This document shows, piece by piece, positions 55,219-64,000 of a stretch of DNA of 64,000 nucleotides. The position numbers and the translations under genes were made by a program. The notes under the pieces are model-generated. The model saw nothing but the letters and a program-made list of their open reading frames with translations, was not told where the DNA came from and did not search any database. The DNA is from Diphasiastrum complanatum (Eukaryota; Streptophyta; Lycopodiopsida; Lycopodiales; Lycopodiaceae): the NCBI GenBank assembly GCA_029204225.1, contig CM055095.1:29968414-30032413 (forward strand). The letters run 5' to 3'. The number at the start of each line of letters is the position of its first letter. The stretch's first letter is position 1.

Positions 55219-55300
55219 TCACTCTTTGAGCTATCAAGGAGGAGGCTAGACATAGGAGACAGAGGGTTTACTGCTATTTTGTGGACTTCAGGAGTTACAT
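55219..55300 (+). pseudogene. Small LINE RT fragment, opposite orientation
   Basis: Encodes EARHRRQRVYCYFVDFRS, matching the RT motif [18 protein letters not shown] of LINE Y, on the plus strand immediately next to the minus-strand LINE D. Confidence 0.65.
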
Positions 55301-55516
55301 CATTCTTCAGTAGCAATAGAATTTGATTTGATGATTTTATGCTGAGCATATACATGTATACCATCACCACCATCATAGTTACATTTTGTCATTCGTAGTT
55401 ATTAGCAGTTATCAGATATTGGTAGTTATCTAATAGCTACACTTCATATATGTTTTTTTTATTGTTATCGGAGACGTTTTACACACTCCTATTTGCACCA
55501 CACACTTGATATGTAC
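55301..55516. other. Short unassigned stretch
   Basis: AT-rich with (CAT)-type short repeats and TTATC(A/G)GAT repeats. Nothing recognised. Confidence 0.4.
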
Positions 55517-55542
55517 TTCTCTCTCTCTCTCTCTCTCTCTCT
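55517..55542. repeat. (TC)n tract at the 5' end of LINE C
   Basis: Thirteen TC units ending directly at an ATG (55,543). Confidence 0.95.
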
Positions 55543-56053
55543 ATGGAGGGTGGCCTCCCTCCTCGCAGCTATGGTGGCGCCCTCCTATCCCTCGCTGTCT
55601 CTCCATCTCTTTCTCCTCGCTGTCTCGCTATGGTGGTGCTCTCCATCCCTCGCTGTCTCTCCATCTCCTTTCCGTTGCTGACTATCCCCTTGCTGCCTAT
55701 CCCTCGCTGCCTGACCCTCGCTCCCTTGCCGACCATCGCCTTGCTGCCGCTGACCATCACTGCTTGCTACCTGCTGACCATCGTTCCCTGCTGCCTGTCC
55801 ATCTCTCCCTGTCCCTCGCTGACTGACCATCGTTCCCTGTCTTGTCCCTCGCTGACCCTGCCCCTCCATTGCTGAGTCCTTCACTACCCTCATATCCTCG
55901 CTACCTGTCCCTTGCTGCCCTGGCTGACCACCGCCCCCTGTCCCTTGTCTCTTGCTGATCCGGTCCCTCCATCGCTGTCCCTCTCTCCTTTCCCTCGAAC
56001 ACCGTCCCTCCCTCTCTCTTCTGGCCCATCCTTGTATCTCTCTCCTGGACCAT
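55543..56053 (+). repeat. CCCTCGCTG-type repeat region at the LINE C 5' end
   Basis: Irregular tandem repeats of C(C/T)CTCGCTG(T/C)C and related TGACCATCG(C/T)TCCCTG units over about 450 bp. All three frames give Ser/Pro/Leu/Cys-rich products. Probably a 5' UTR or a repetitive ORF1 N-terminus of the LINE. Confidence 0.7.
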
Positions 56054-56177
56054 TATGGTTGATTGGCAATCAGTGAATCGGAAGGGGAAGAAAACCCCTC
56101 CCCCTTCTCCTTTTGTTTTCTCAGCCATCCCTACTACGGCTCCAAATCCCTTTACCTTGCCCCCTCCCTCTCCTGCT
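56054..56177 (+). pseudogene. LINE C ORF1, left part
   Basis: ATG 56,054 opens MVDWQSVNRKGKKTPPP and continues Pro-rich to the copia insertion at 56,178. After the target duplication the same frame resumes at 61,414 (SSPSPIRPTP), showing that the copia element interrupted ORF1. Confidence 0.7.
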
Positions 56178-56568
56178 TGTTGAAATAAATGCCTATTTTG
56201 CCCCTTAAAGGCTTGTATACTTGTAACTTGTAAGTTGTGCATAAGACATGGGGGTAAAACATTTATGTACATAGTACACCCCACTTGTGCTAATTAGGCA
56301 AGTAAATCAAGTAGGTTAAGGACCCATGTGGGTTCTAGAGCTAGAATTAGCAAGACACCACCTCTATACATAACATGCTATATGTAGCCCAAACTTTGGA
56401 GGGGTTTCCACGCCCTACTACACTTTGAATATTCATTCATGTTGTGTGAGCTTTGAAGTCCTCTCTCTCTTGCTTTTGTGTTCTACTCCATAGCTGGTTT
56501 TCTGAAGCTTTCATAGTGTGCTTATTATGCTGTTATGATACTCCATAGCTAGGACTTGGACTTTGACA
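56178..56568 (+). repeat. Copia D 5' LTR
   Basis: TGTTGAAATAAATG to CTTTGACA, 391 bp. Followed directly by the primer site TGGTATCAGAGC (56,569-56,580). Confidence 0.95.
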
Positions 56569-56580
56569 TGGTATCAGAGC

Positions 56581-56991
56581 AGGTTATGTTGCCTGTGGTG
56601 TGGTGAAAGCTTGGACCTGTTTTTGATCAGATTCCTGCCATTCCTAGAGAGCAGCTTACCTTTGAGGAGGGAGCACTTTTTGTAGGGGCATCTGATCTCT
56701 GTGCTATCTGCATGGTTGGAGTACTGTTGGCAAGGGGAGTACAGGGAGCCAAAAAGTTTCTAATTTGAGACAAAATTTTTTGAGTCTTTTTGGACAGCCA
56801 TGACTGTAGGAGGGCGCTTTCTACAGTGGGGACTTCAGTGAAAGTTCTGAGTGGATCTTGGACAAGGGCTAGGACAGCCATACAGGGGAATAGTTTCAAA
56901 TCCAGAAGCTGAGGGTTATTGAGCAAGTGGCTGCATACCCTAGTTGGGTGAAAACCCCAGTTTGCCTTTTGTGTTTTATTTCTATCCAGCT
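56581..56991 (+). other. Copia D leader
   Basis: About 410 bp from the primer site to the gag ATG, with no conserved protein. Confidence 0.7.
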
Positions 56992-57741
56992 ATGTCTAGT
57001 CTTGCAGAGATCATGCTGAGTGAAGCCAGCCGGCTTGATGGCACTAACTTTAGCATATGGAAATTCAAGATCAAGAACATTCTTGAAGACAAAGAATGTT
57101 GGAAGCTTGTGACAGGTGAGGAGCCTGTTCCAACATCTGAACTTGAACTTAAGGACTATATCAAGAGAGGGGAAAAGGCACACATAATCATCAACATGTC
57201 AGTGAGGGATAATGTGATTCCTCTAATCAGGTCAGCCAAAGGGCCTGTGGATGCATGGCACATTCTTTGTGCATTGTATGAGACAGCAAGTACAACCAGG
57301 TTTCTCTACTTGAAGAACAAGTTGTATACTCTCAGAATGGAGACAGGGGAGACAGTTACTGATCATCTTACTAAGATTCAGGATATTAGATATCAGCTTT
57401 CTGTACTTGGAGAGTCTATTGCTGACAAAGACTTGGTTAGAAGTCTATGGTCTCTTGTTACAGGAGGAGATGAGGAGAGTTAATCTCTCCAAGAGGGAAG
57501 ATTTCCAGGAGCATGCCTTTGCTTCTAAGAAGAAGCAAAATCCAGCTAAGGATAAGAAGAAAGGTAAAGGCAAGAACAAAGGAACACCACAAACACTTGA
57601 GCAAGGAATGGAGAACTTGCAGATGTCAGAAGCACAACCCTCCTCGAATACTTCTTCCACACCTCGAAGGAAGGGGAATTGCAATTACTGTGGTAAATAT
57701 GGACACTTTGCTTTTGAGTGCAGGAAGAAGCTTGCAGACTA
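56992..57741 (+). pseudogene. Copia D gag
   Basis: ATG 56,992; the product starts MSSLAEIMLSEASRLDGTNF and has the UBN2-type core (VRDNVIPLIRSAKGPVDAWH, FLYLKNKLYTLRMETGETV). The frame then shifts between 57,440 and 57,480 and continues SLLLQEEMRRVNLSKREDF. A Lys-rich basic stretch precedes the zinc knuckle CNYCGKYGHFAFEC (about 57,680-57,720). TAA at 57,739-57,741 ends it within what should be a continuous polyprotein. The reading-frame shift and stop would block a normal Gag-Pol. Confidence 0.9.
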
Positions 57742-60700
57742 AAAGAAGGTCACAAAGAAGCAAGGAGGAAATGTTGTTGAGAGTGTTGCAAGAGAGGAGC
57801 AGAGTGACATAAGGCAAGCTGAGTTATTCTCTGTTGCATTGGCTTCACAAGCTACAACAGGTGGTTGGTACATTGACTCAGGTGCTTCAAAGCACATGAC
57901 CCCTCATAGGGATTGGTTTGATACCTTTGTGGGGATTAGTGATGGACAAGAGGTGTGCCTAGGTGACAACTCAACACACAAGGTCAAGGGAAAGGGCACA
58001 CTACCTGTAAAGCTTCCATCAGGAGAAGTCAAAGTCATTAAGAATGTCTTATATGTACCAGGACTTGCTAAAAATCTTCTTTCAGTAGGAGCTATCACTC
58101 AACAAAATATGAAAGTAGAATTTGATGCTACTTCTTGTCTTGTGTTGGACTTGAGTGATAATATGAAGGTTGTGGCCAAAGGATTGCAGGAAGATAATCT
58201 ATACAGGTTATACACTTCTATCCCTAGTTAGCATGCTTATACAGCAAAAGGAAGGGATGTGGATAGGTTGTGGCATGAGAGGTATGGACATCTTGGCTAC
58301 CAAAGCATGCAGGTGTTGAACCAACATCATATGGTGGAGGGGCTTCCAGTTGTTAAGCCAAGCTCTTCAGTTTGCGAGGCTTGCGCTATGGGAAAACAAC
58401 AAAGACATAAGTTTCCCAAGGAAAGCACCACCAGGGCAGCGGGCATACTTGACTTGATACATTCAGATTTGTGGGGGCCAACCCAAACAAAATCTGCAGG
58501 GGGGGCATATTACTTTATGACCTTTATTGATGACTTCTCATGCAAGATTTGGATTTATTTCTTGAAGTTAAAATCTGAAGCATTCAAGTACTTCCTGCAT
58601 TTCAAAGCTTTGGTAGAAGAACATTCAGGAAAGAAGATAAAGATGCTCAGGTCAGACGGTTGTGGAGAGTTCATTAAGACAGAATTTGTGGAATTCTGCA
58701 AGGCCAATGGGATCAAAAGGCAGCTTACAGCTCCTCATACCCCTCAACAAAACGGCGTAGCAGAGAGAAAGAACCGAACTATTGTGGAGTGTGCAAAGTG
58801 CATGCTCAAGGCAAAGGGGTTGCCCAACTCTTTTTGGGGCGAGGCAATGCACACAGCAGTGTTTCTGTTGAATAGAAGTCCAACAAAAGCTGTGGAAGGC
58901 AAGACTCCAGAAGAGGCATTTAGCGGCATCAAGCCCAAGGTAGGCGCTTTGCGAGTGTTTGGTTGTACGGCCTATGCCCATATTCCCAAGGATAACAGGA
59001 AGAAGCTGGATGCAAAATCAGCAAAGAGTATTTTCTTGGGATACAGTGAAGAAAGCAAAGCTTACAGACTTTACGATCTTACTAGCAAGAAGAGGATCAT
59101 AAGTCGAGATGTGATCTTTGAAGAAGATCAAACGCCTCCTATAGAGGAACTTGAATTTGTGCCAATACTTGATGACCCACATCCATATATTGGGGAGCCT
59201 CAGGATGATCATGTGAGTGATCAAGAGGAAGAATCCGAGGAGGCTAGGAAGCGGAAGGAAAGGGGCAAATCTGTTGAGTCCTATTCACCGTCTTCATCAC
59301 CAACTGCAAGGAAGAAGTTTCCCAAGTGGTATTGGCAAACTGTGCAGGATGGTTTGATATTGGATGAGGGAGAGAGCAGCAATCCAGGGGCTAGGAGGTC
59401 TCAAAGGCAAGCCCAGCAGCATGAACACCAGGAGACAAACTATGCACTTATGACTACTATTTTGGATTCACAAGATCCACATACATTTGTTGAGGCAGCA
59501 GATGAGAAGGTATGGCAACATGCTATGCAAGAGGAGTATGACTCCATTCTCAAGGATGATACATGGGATTTGGTGAAGTTACCAAAAGGGAAGCGTTCTA
59601 TTGGCTGTAAGTGGGTCTACAGGACCAAATACAAATCTGATGGGCGCATCGAAAAGCATAAGGCAAGGCTGGTTGCTAAAGGCTATGAACAGAAGGAGGG
59701 CTTGGACTATGATGAGACGTTTGCACCGGTAGCTAAGATGACGTCTATCAGGTTGGTTTTAGCATTGGCTGCATTTTTTGGTTGGGAGGTCCATCAAATG
59801 GACGTGAAGAGTGCTTTTCTTAATGGACAGTTGGCTGAAGAAGTCTACATGGAACAACCACAAGGTTTTGAGGCTAAGGGCAAGGAAAGTATGGTATGCA
59901 GGCTTTAGAAGGCCTTATATGGTTTGAAGCAGGCACCCAGGGCCTGGTATAGTCGTATTGACGACTATTTTGCCAAGGAGCAATTCATGAAGAGTCAGTC
60001 GGGTTGCAACCTGTTCGTGAAGGAGGAAGATGGGAACATTGTTTTGATAGTTCTCTATGTGGATGACTTGGTCATCACGGGTAACAATGGGCAGCTTATT
60101 GAAAAGGTGAAGGCTCATTTATCAAATGAGTTCGAGATGAAGGATTTGGGCTTAATCCACTATTGTCTTGGTTTGGAGGTTTGGAAAAAGGAAAACTGTG
60201 TGTTTATTTCCCAAGCCAACTATGCATGTGAAGTTTTGAACAGGTTCAACATGCAGGATTGCAAACCCGTTTCCACGCCCATTGATACCAACAGTAAGCC
60301 ATCCAGAGATGATGGCACTCCTTTTGTGGACGAGACTCTTTATAGGCAGCTTGTGGGTAGCCTGATTTATCTCACCACTACGAGACCAGACATTTCCTAT
60401 GCGGTTGGTGTAGCAAGCCAGTTCATGAGTTCTCCAACTGAAGCACATTGGAAAGCAGCCAAGAGGGTTTTGAGGTATGTCAAAGGGACAACCTGCTATG
60501 GGATTGAGTACACAGATGACGGAAAGCTTCAGCTTGGAGGCTTTACTGATTCGGATTGGGCAGGTGATAGGGATGATCGAAAGTCGACCACAGGTTACAC
60601 TTTTAACCTTGGTTCAGGGGCCATTTCTTGGTGTAGCAAGAAACAGCCCACAGTTACCTTATCATCGACAGAGGCTGAGTACAGGGCAGCGGCAAAAGCT

Positions 60701-61024
60701 ACCTGCGAGGCAATATGGCTCAGGAGACTTCTTGGGGAGGTGCAGATTCCACAGGATGGTCCTACTATTCTTCAGTGTGACAGCCAGAGTTGCATCCAGC
60801 TTGCCAAAAATCCTGTGTACCATGCTCGTACGAAGCATATTGACGTGGATCAACACTTCTTACGAGAGAAGATACAAAGCGGAGAAATTCAGCTCGAGTA
60901 CTGTGATACCAACGAACAAGCAGCAAATATCTTTACTAAGGCACTTAGTAGAGAAAAATTTGAAAAGTTTCGTAGCATGCTAGGTGTTGGTATGAACAAA
61001 ATAGCCATTGACGGGGGGTGTTGA
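57742..61024 (+). pseudogene. Copia D pol: protease, integrase, RT, RNase H
   Basis: Protease WYIDSGASKHMTPH (about 57,867-57,910); GAG-pre-integrase RLWHERYGHLGYQSMQVL (about 58,265); integrase zinc site with CEACAMGKQQRHKF; core LIHSDLWGPTQTKSAGG (D), RSDGCGEFIKTEF (D), NGVAERKNRTIVECAKCML (E); RT from DTWDLVKLPKGKRSIGCKWV, QMDVKSAFLNGQLAEEVYME, LYVDDLVITG (about 60,055-60,085); RNase H FTDSDWAGDRDDRKSTTGYT (about 60,540-60,600), STEAEYRAAA, and the C-terminal FTKALSREKFEKFRSML. In-frame stops at 58,228-58,230 and 59,906-59,908 (the latter at the Lys of the usual KKALYGLKQ motif) interrupt it. All catalytic motifs I can see are intact. The final stop lies inside the 3' LTR start. Confidence 0.92.
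61010..61018 (+). other. Copia D polypurine tract
   Basis: GACGGGGGG directly before the 3' LTR. The end of the RNase H reading frame overlaps it. Confidence 0.8.
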
Positions 61025-61408
61025 AATAAATGCCTATTTTGCCCCTTAAGGCTTGTATACTTGTAACTTGTAAGTTGTGCATAAGACATGGGGGTAAAAC
61101 ATTTATGTACATAGTACACCCCACTTGTGCTAATTAGGCAAGTAAATCAAGTAGGTTAAGGACCCATGTGGGTTCTAGAGCTAGAATTAGCAAGACACCA
61201 CCTCTATACATAACATGCTATATGTAGCCCAAACTTTGGAGGGGTTTCCACGCCCTACTACACTTTGAATATTCATTCATGTTGTGTGAGCTTTGAAGTC
61301 CTCTCTCTCTTGCTTTTGTGTTCTACTCCATAGCTGGTTTTCTGAAGCTTTCATAGTGTGCTTACTATGCTGTTATGATACTCCATAGCTAGGCCTTGGC
61401 CTTTGACA
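61019..61408 (+). repeat. Copia D 3' LTR
   Basis: 390 bp; one base shorter than the 5' LTR (a single A in GCCCCTTAA(A)GG) and about three substitutions apart from it. Confidence 0.95.
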
Positions 61409-62159
61409 CTGCTTCCTCTCCCTCTCCCATACGCCCCACTCCCGCAACCGCTACCTCTTCTCCTACTGCCACTACCCCCTCTACTTTTTCTTCCTCCTCT
61501 CCCTCTTTCACCCCTTCATCTTCATTCCCCCCATTGTCTCTGTCTCTTTCAGCTGAATTTTTATCTGGTTTCCCCCGTATCATTGGTTCTCTTCATGAGG
61601 ACAATGCATCCTTGCTGGCGATCATCAAGAAACAAGCATTCCAAATCTCTAATCTGGAGAACACGGTCTTGGCCCTACAGGGCAAAGTTGGCATTCTTGA
61701 GGTTGATGTTACTTACCTCAAGAATGAACTAGAATTAGATGAAGAGGAAGAAGAAGGAAGCGGCTATGCGGATTCAGAAGCCATGGCAAAGCAGCTGCAA
61801 GAATGGGTTCACTCCTTGGAGTAGCAACTTCAGCAATCGAAGAGTTCTTGGGCTGACGTGCTCAAGGGTTCTAAGCAGGTTATTTTTGAATCTATTCAAG
61901 AACATCAAAAACGAGATCTCAAGGCCCTCAATGTCAGGGTTAGGGGAGCTTCTTTTGCAGGTAAGGACCTCGTGGCTGAGACAAATGCTTTTATTCATTC
62001 CACCTTTGATCTCAAAGAGGATGTCATATCTGCTGCTTGGGTGGGTAAGCTCCAACCCACCACAGTGTTTTTGCGATTCAAGGATGCTTTACTTCCTCAA
62101 AAGGTTTTGCGTAAAAGAGGCTGCCTGAGGGGTCTACTATTCTTATGGATGAAGACTTA
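61409..62159 (+). pseudogene. LINE C ORF1, right part
   Basis: Continues the ORF1 frame of 56,054: a Ser/Pro/Thr-rich linker (to about 61,540), a coiled coil (IIKKQAFQISNLENTVLALQ, VGILEVDVTYLKNELEL; 61,620-61,740) with a TAG at 61,822-61,824, then SSWADVLKGS, RDLKALNVRVRGAS, and the RRM-like end TTVFLRFKDALLPQKVL with a frame change near 62,130. No ORF2 follows; the 3' UTR begins directly. It is the third example of the ORF1-only layout. Confidence 0.75.
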
Positions 62160-62520
62160 ACGCCCATTCAATGGACTGAGAGAAAGAAAATTATCGCAGA
62201 TTCTAAGGCCAATGGTTTCCGGACTCGCTTTCGAGACGGACACCCGGTCTTGGTTTAAATTGCAGAACTTAAAATTTCAGATTCTTCTCCCTCTCCTACG
62301 TGAGAGATGTTTTGAGCTATGACCATTTATTTCCTCTCTTGCGTGAGAGATGAGCTTTCTTTACATAGCGATTTACGTTTTACGTTTTAGTTCTAGTCTA
62401 GTTTTTTGTTGACGGCATTGTCCCGTCCGAGTTCCATTTACTCTATTGTACTACCTCTTCAGTCTTATATGCCTTTTGGCATCGAAAAGACATTAATAAA
62501 GCTTTCTCTCTCTCTCTCTA
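62160..62520 (+). mobile_element. LINE C 3' UTR, stem-loop and (TC)n tail
   Basis: A near-repeat CTCCTACGTGAGAGATG / CTCTTGCGTGAGAGATGAG occurs at about 62,291 and 62,337. The terminal part has GTCTTAT, the perfect stem ATGCC-TTTT-GGCAT (62,469-62,482), AAAAGAC, ATTAATAAAG and then CTTT and (TC)n to 62,519. The next LINE begins immediately after. Confidence 0.85.
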
Positions 62521-63740
62521 TGATGCATTTGTCCTACGGTGCATCATAGATGAGGCTCGACATCGAAGACGGAGAGTATATTGCTGCTTTGTGGATTTCC
62601 GCAAGGCCTTTGATTCAGTTCCACGGCACCTGCTACTTCAGCGCTTATCCTCACTTGGTTTTTCACAGAATATCATTATGGCTATCAGTACCTTATATGA
62701 GAGGGTATTAGCACGCTTCAGAGATGGCAGCAGTTGGTCGTCTTTTATCTAGAGCACAGTTGGGGTCAAGCAGGGATGCCCACTCTCTCCCACTCTTTTT
62801 GCATTGTACATTGATGATCTAGAGCGGATCATCAAGGAGGAGGGTGGTGATGGATGTCCACTTGCTAATGTTATTATTCCTATCCTACTGTACGCGGATG
62901 ATGTGGCATTGCTATCCTCTTCAGCCTCTGGGTTACAACGACATCTTGATGCTCTCTATGGCTTTTGCTTAGTGTGGGGCCTAACCGTGAATATTGCTAG
63001 GACCAAGATCATGGTGTTTAACACTAACCGGCAGCAAACGAGAGATGACACATTCTATTATGATGGACAGCCGCTAGAGATTGTTACCTCATACACCTAT
63101 CTAGGTGAACTATTCACTGGTCCCTTACTCACCTTCCGCTCTACTGCTCTATCTCGCTTGCGTAAGGGACATGCTGCCTTAGTACATATGGAGAGAGTGT
63201 GTACTACTTACCATATTCATGATCCTACTTCTAGAGAGCACCTTTTCTCTACCGCGGTCTTGCCAGTGGCTATGCACTCGGCAGAGGTTTGGTGTCCAAG
63301 ATTATCTCAGGGTACTTGAAGAGATATCACCCGCCTGCAAATCACCAGGTTAGGGAGGATGATTCGTGCGAAGCCATCAGTTCCTCATGAGATCCTTTTG
63401 GCGGAGTTCGCCTCACTTTCCATGGTGGTAGAGGCTTTGTTTCAGATTGTTACCTTTCTATATCGACTTGAGATCATGGATACTCACAGATACACGATGG
63501 TAGCGCTTACCTCTTCTCGAGCTATAGCTGGACAGTAGGCTAGATCTTCCTCGTATGGTGATGTGGCTACCTTCTTCCAAGCATGGGGCTTCTCGATGCT
63601 GGATGTCCCACAGGGAACTCATGCATTTATCAGACAGCAGTTGTATCGTAGCTATTGCCACATAGTATGGGATCGTCCTGATCATGACAGGGTCAAGCTT
63701 ATCTTTTATGGTGCACATATCTTACGCAGAGAGTGCCACG
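62521..63740 (+). pseudogene. 5'-truncated LINE Y copy, RT fragment
   Basis: Opens within RT at DAFVLRCIIDEARHRRRRVY directly after the (TC)n tail of LINE C. Motifs: CCFVDFRKAFDSVPRHLL, VGVKQGCPLSPTLFALYIDD, ILLYADDVALLSSSASGL (YADD), GLTVNIARTKIMVF, PLEIVTSYTYLGELFTGP, AMHSAEVWCPRLSQGT and FIRQQLYRSYCHIVWDRPDH. Stops at about 62,750, 63,319 and 63,538 show decay. It keeps the SYTYLG region lost from the copy at 50-52 kb. The C-terminal zinc finger and 3' UTR are absent; it ends at about 63,740 against an opposite-strand LINE X fragment. Confidence 0.88.
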
Positions 63741-63756
63741 TGTTCCCATCTTCTTG

Positions 63757-64000
63757 ATAGCTACAAGAACCATGTCGAAAGTACAGAACAAGAACTCAAA
63801 AGGAGGAGAGATGACAATGAATGTGTCAGTAGGAATTGTGTACAACGTGGTGGCATAGTCAGTTCACGTATGAAGATTAGTCAACAGGGGTGGTGGAGAG
63901 TGAGGAGTGAACTCATGCCAAAAAGCTTCAATGGAGGATTCAAAGGGAAGGTTAATAAGCCTTTTGCTTTTTGCCTTCATAAACTTGATAGGTGTAGAGC
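63757..64000 (-). pseudogene. LINE X fragment at the window edge
   Basis: On the minus strand it encodes the endonuclease-RT linker: AFWHEFTPHSPPPLLTNLHT, then TDYATTLYTIPTD, which parallels [20 protein letters not shown] and [14 protein letters not shown] of LINE X at 28.0 kb. One stop is present. It continues beyond the window. Confidence 0.75.

Larger units (their letters stand above)
56173..61413 (+). mobile_element. Complete Ty1/copia retrotransposon (copia D) with 5-bp target duplication
   Basis: LTRs at 56,178-56,568 and 61,019-61,408 differ at about four positions. CTGCT flanks both ends (56,173-56,177 and 61,409-61,413). Primer site, gag-pol, polypurine tract and LTR are all present and in order. 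It is inserted in the sense orientation in LINE C ORF1. It is the youngest-looking LTR element here, yet its frame is broken at several points. Confidence 0.95.

Noticed and set aside
55567-56050. CRISPR-like regular repeat array
   Set aside because: Unit lengths are short and irregular with no distinct spacers, and the context is a plant LINE 5' end.

Overview
This window looks like nuclear DNA of a land plant. It holds a plant-type SGR2-like phospholipase gene with canonical GT-AG introns. Around and inside that gene lie Ty1/copia and chromodomain Ty3/gypsy elements primed by an initiator-Met-tRNA-like site (TGGTATCAGAGC), hAT transposons and LINEs. The transposon load and very long introns would suit a large genome such as a fern or gymnosperm, but the lineage is an inference. 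No bacterial, organellar, CRISPR, tRNA or rRNA feature was recognised.

Layout. 1-9.0 kb: a complex TG/CA repeat, then degenerate copia fragments in both orientations. 9.05-9.89 kb: a (GA)n tract, small repeats, and the leader of the host gene. 9,892-38,531 (+): seven exons of the SGR2-like gene. I reconstructed them by splice phase; all junctions are GT-AG and keep frame, giving about 553 codons up to the window's last recognised exon. The lipase/DDHD half is not here, so intron 7 must run more than 25 kb, beyond the window, if the gene is complete.

Intron 2 (9.0 kb) holds a copia gag relic, a hAT transposase relic, an internally deleted gypsy element and copia LTR pieces. Intron 4 (15.4 kb) owes 13.5 kb to one nested insertion: a hAT transposon (23,470-36,973, 8-bp target duplication GTTGGAAG), containing a LINE, which contains a 6.2-kb gypsy element with a nearly intact 1,514-codon reading frame.

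38.8-64 kb: a decayed gypsy element, then a pile of LINEs, a tandem three-LTR copia derivative, a solo gypsy LTR, and a full copia element (56,178-61,408, TSD CTGCT) inside a LINE ORF1.

The most interesting pattern concerns the LINEs. Their 3' ends carry a conserved stem-loop (outer GTCT/AGAC, inner stem differing in a compensatory way between families), then TTAATA(A/C)A, then a (TC)n or (CTTT)n tail instead of poly(A). LINE 5' ends repeatedly sit directly on another (TC)n tract, often the tail of a previous LINE. Some copies carry only ORF1 and the shared 3' end. This suggests TC-microsatellite-targeted LINEs with an ORF1-only satellite family.
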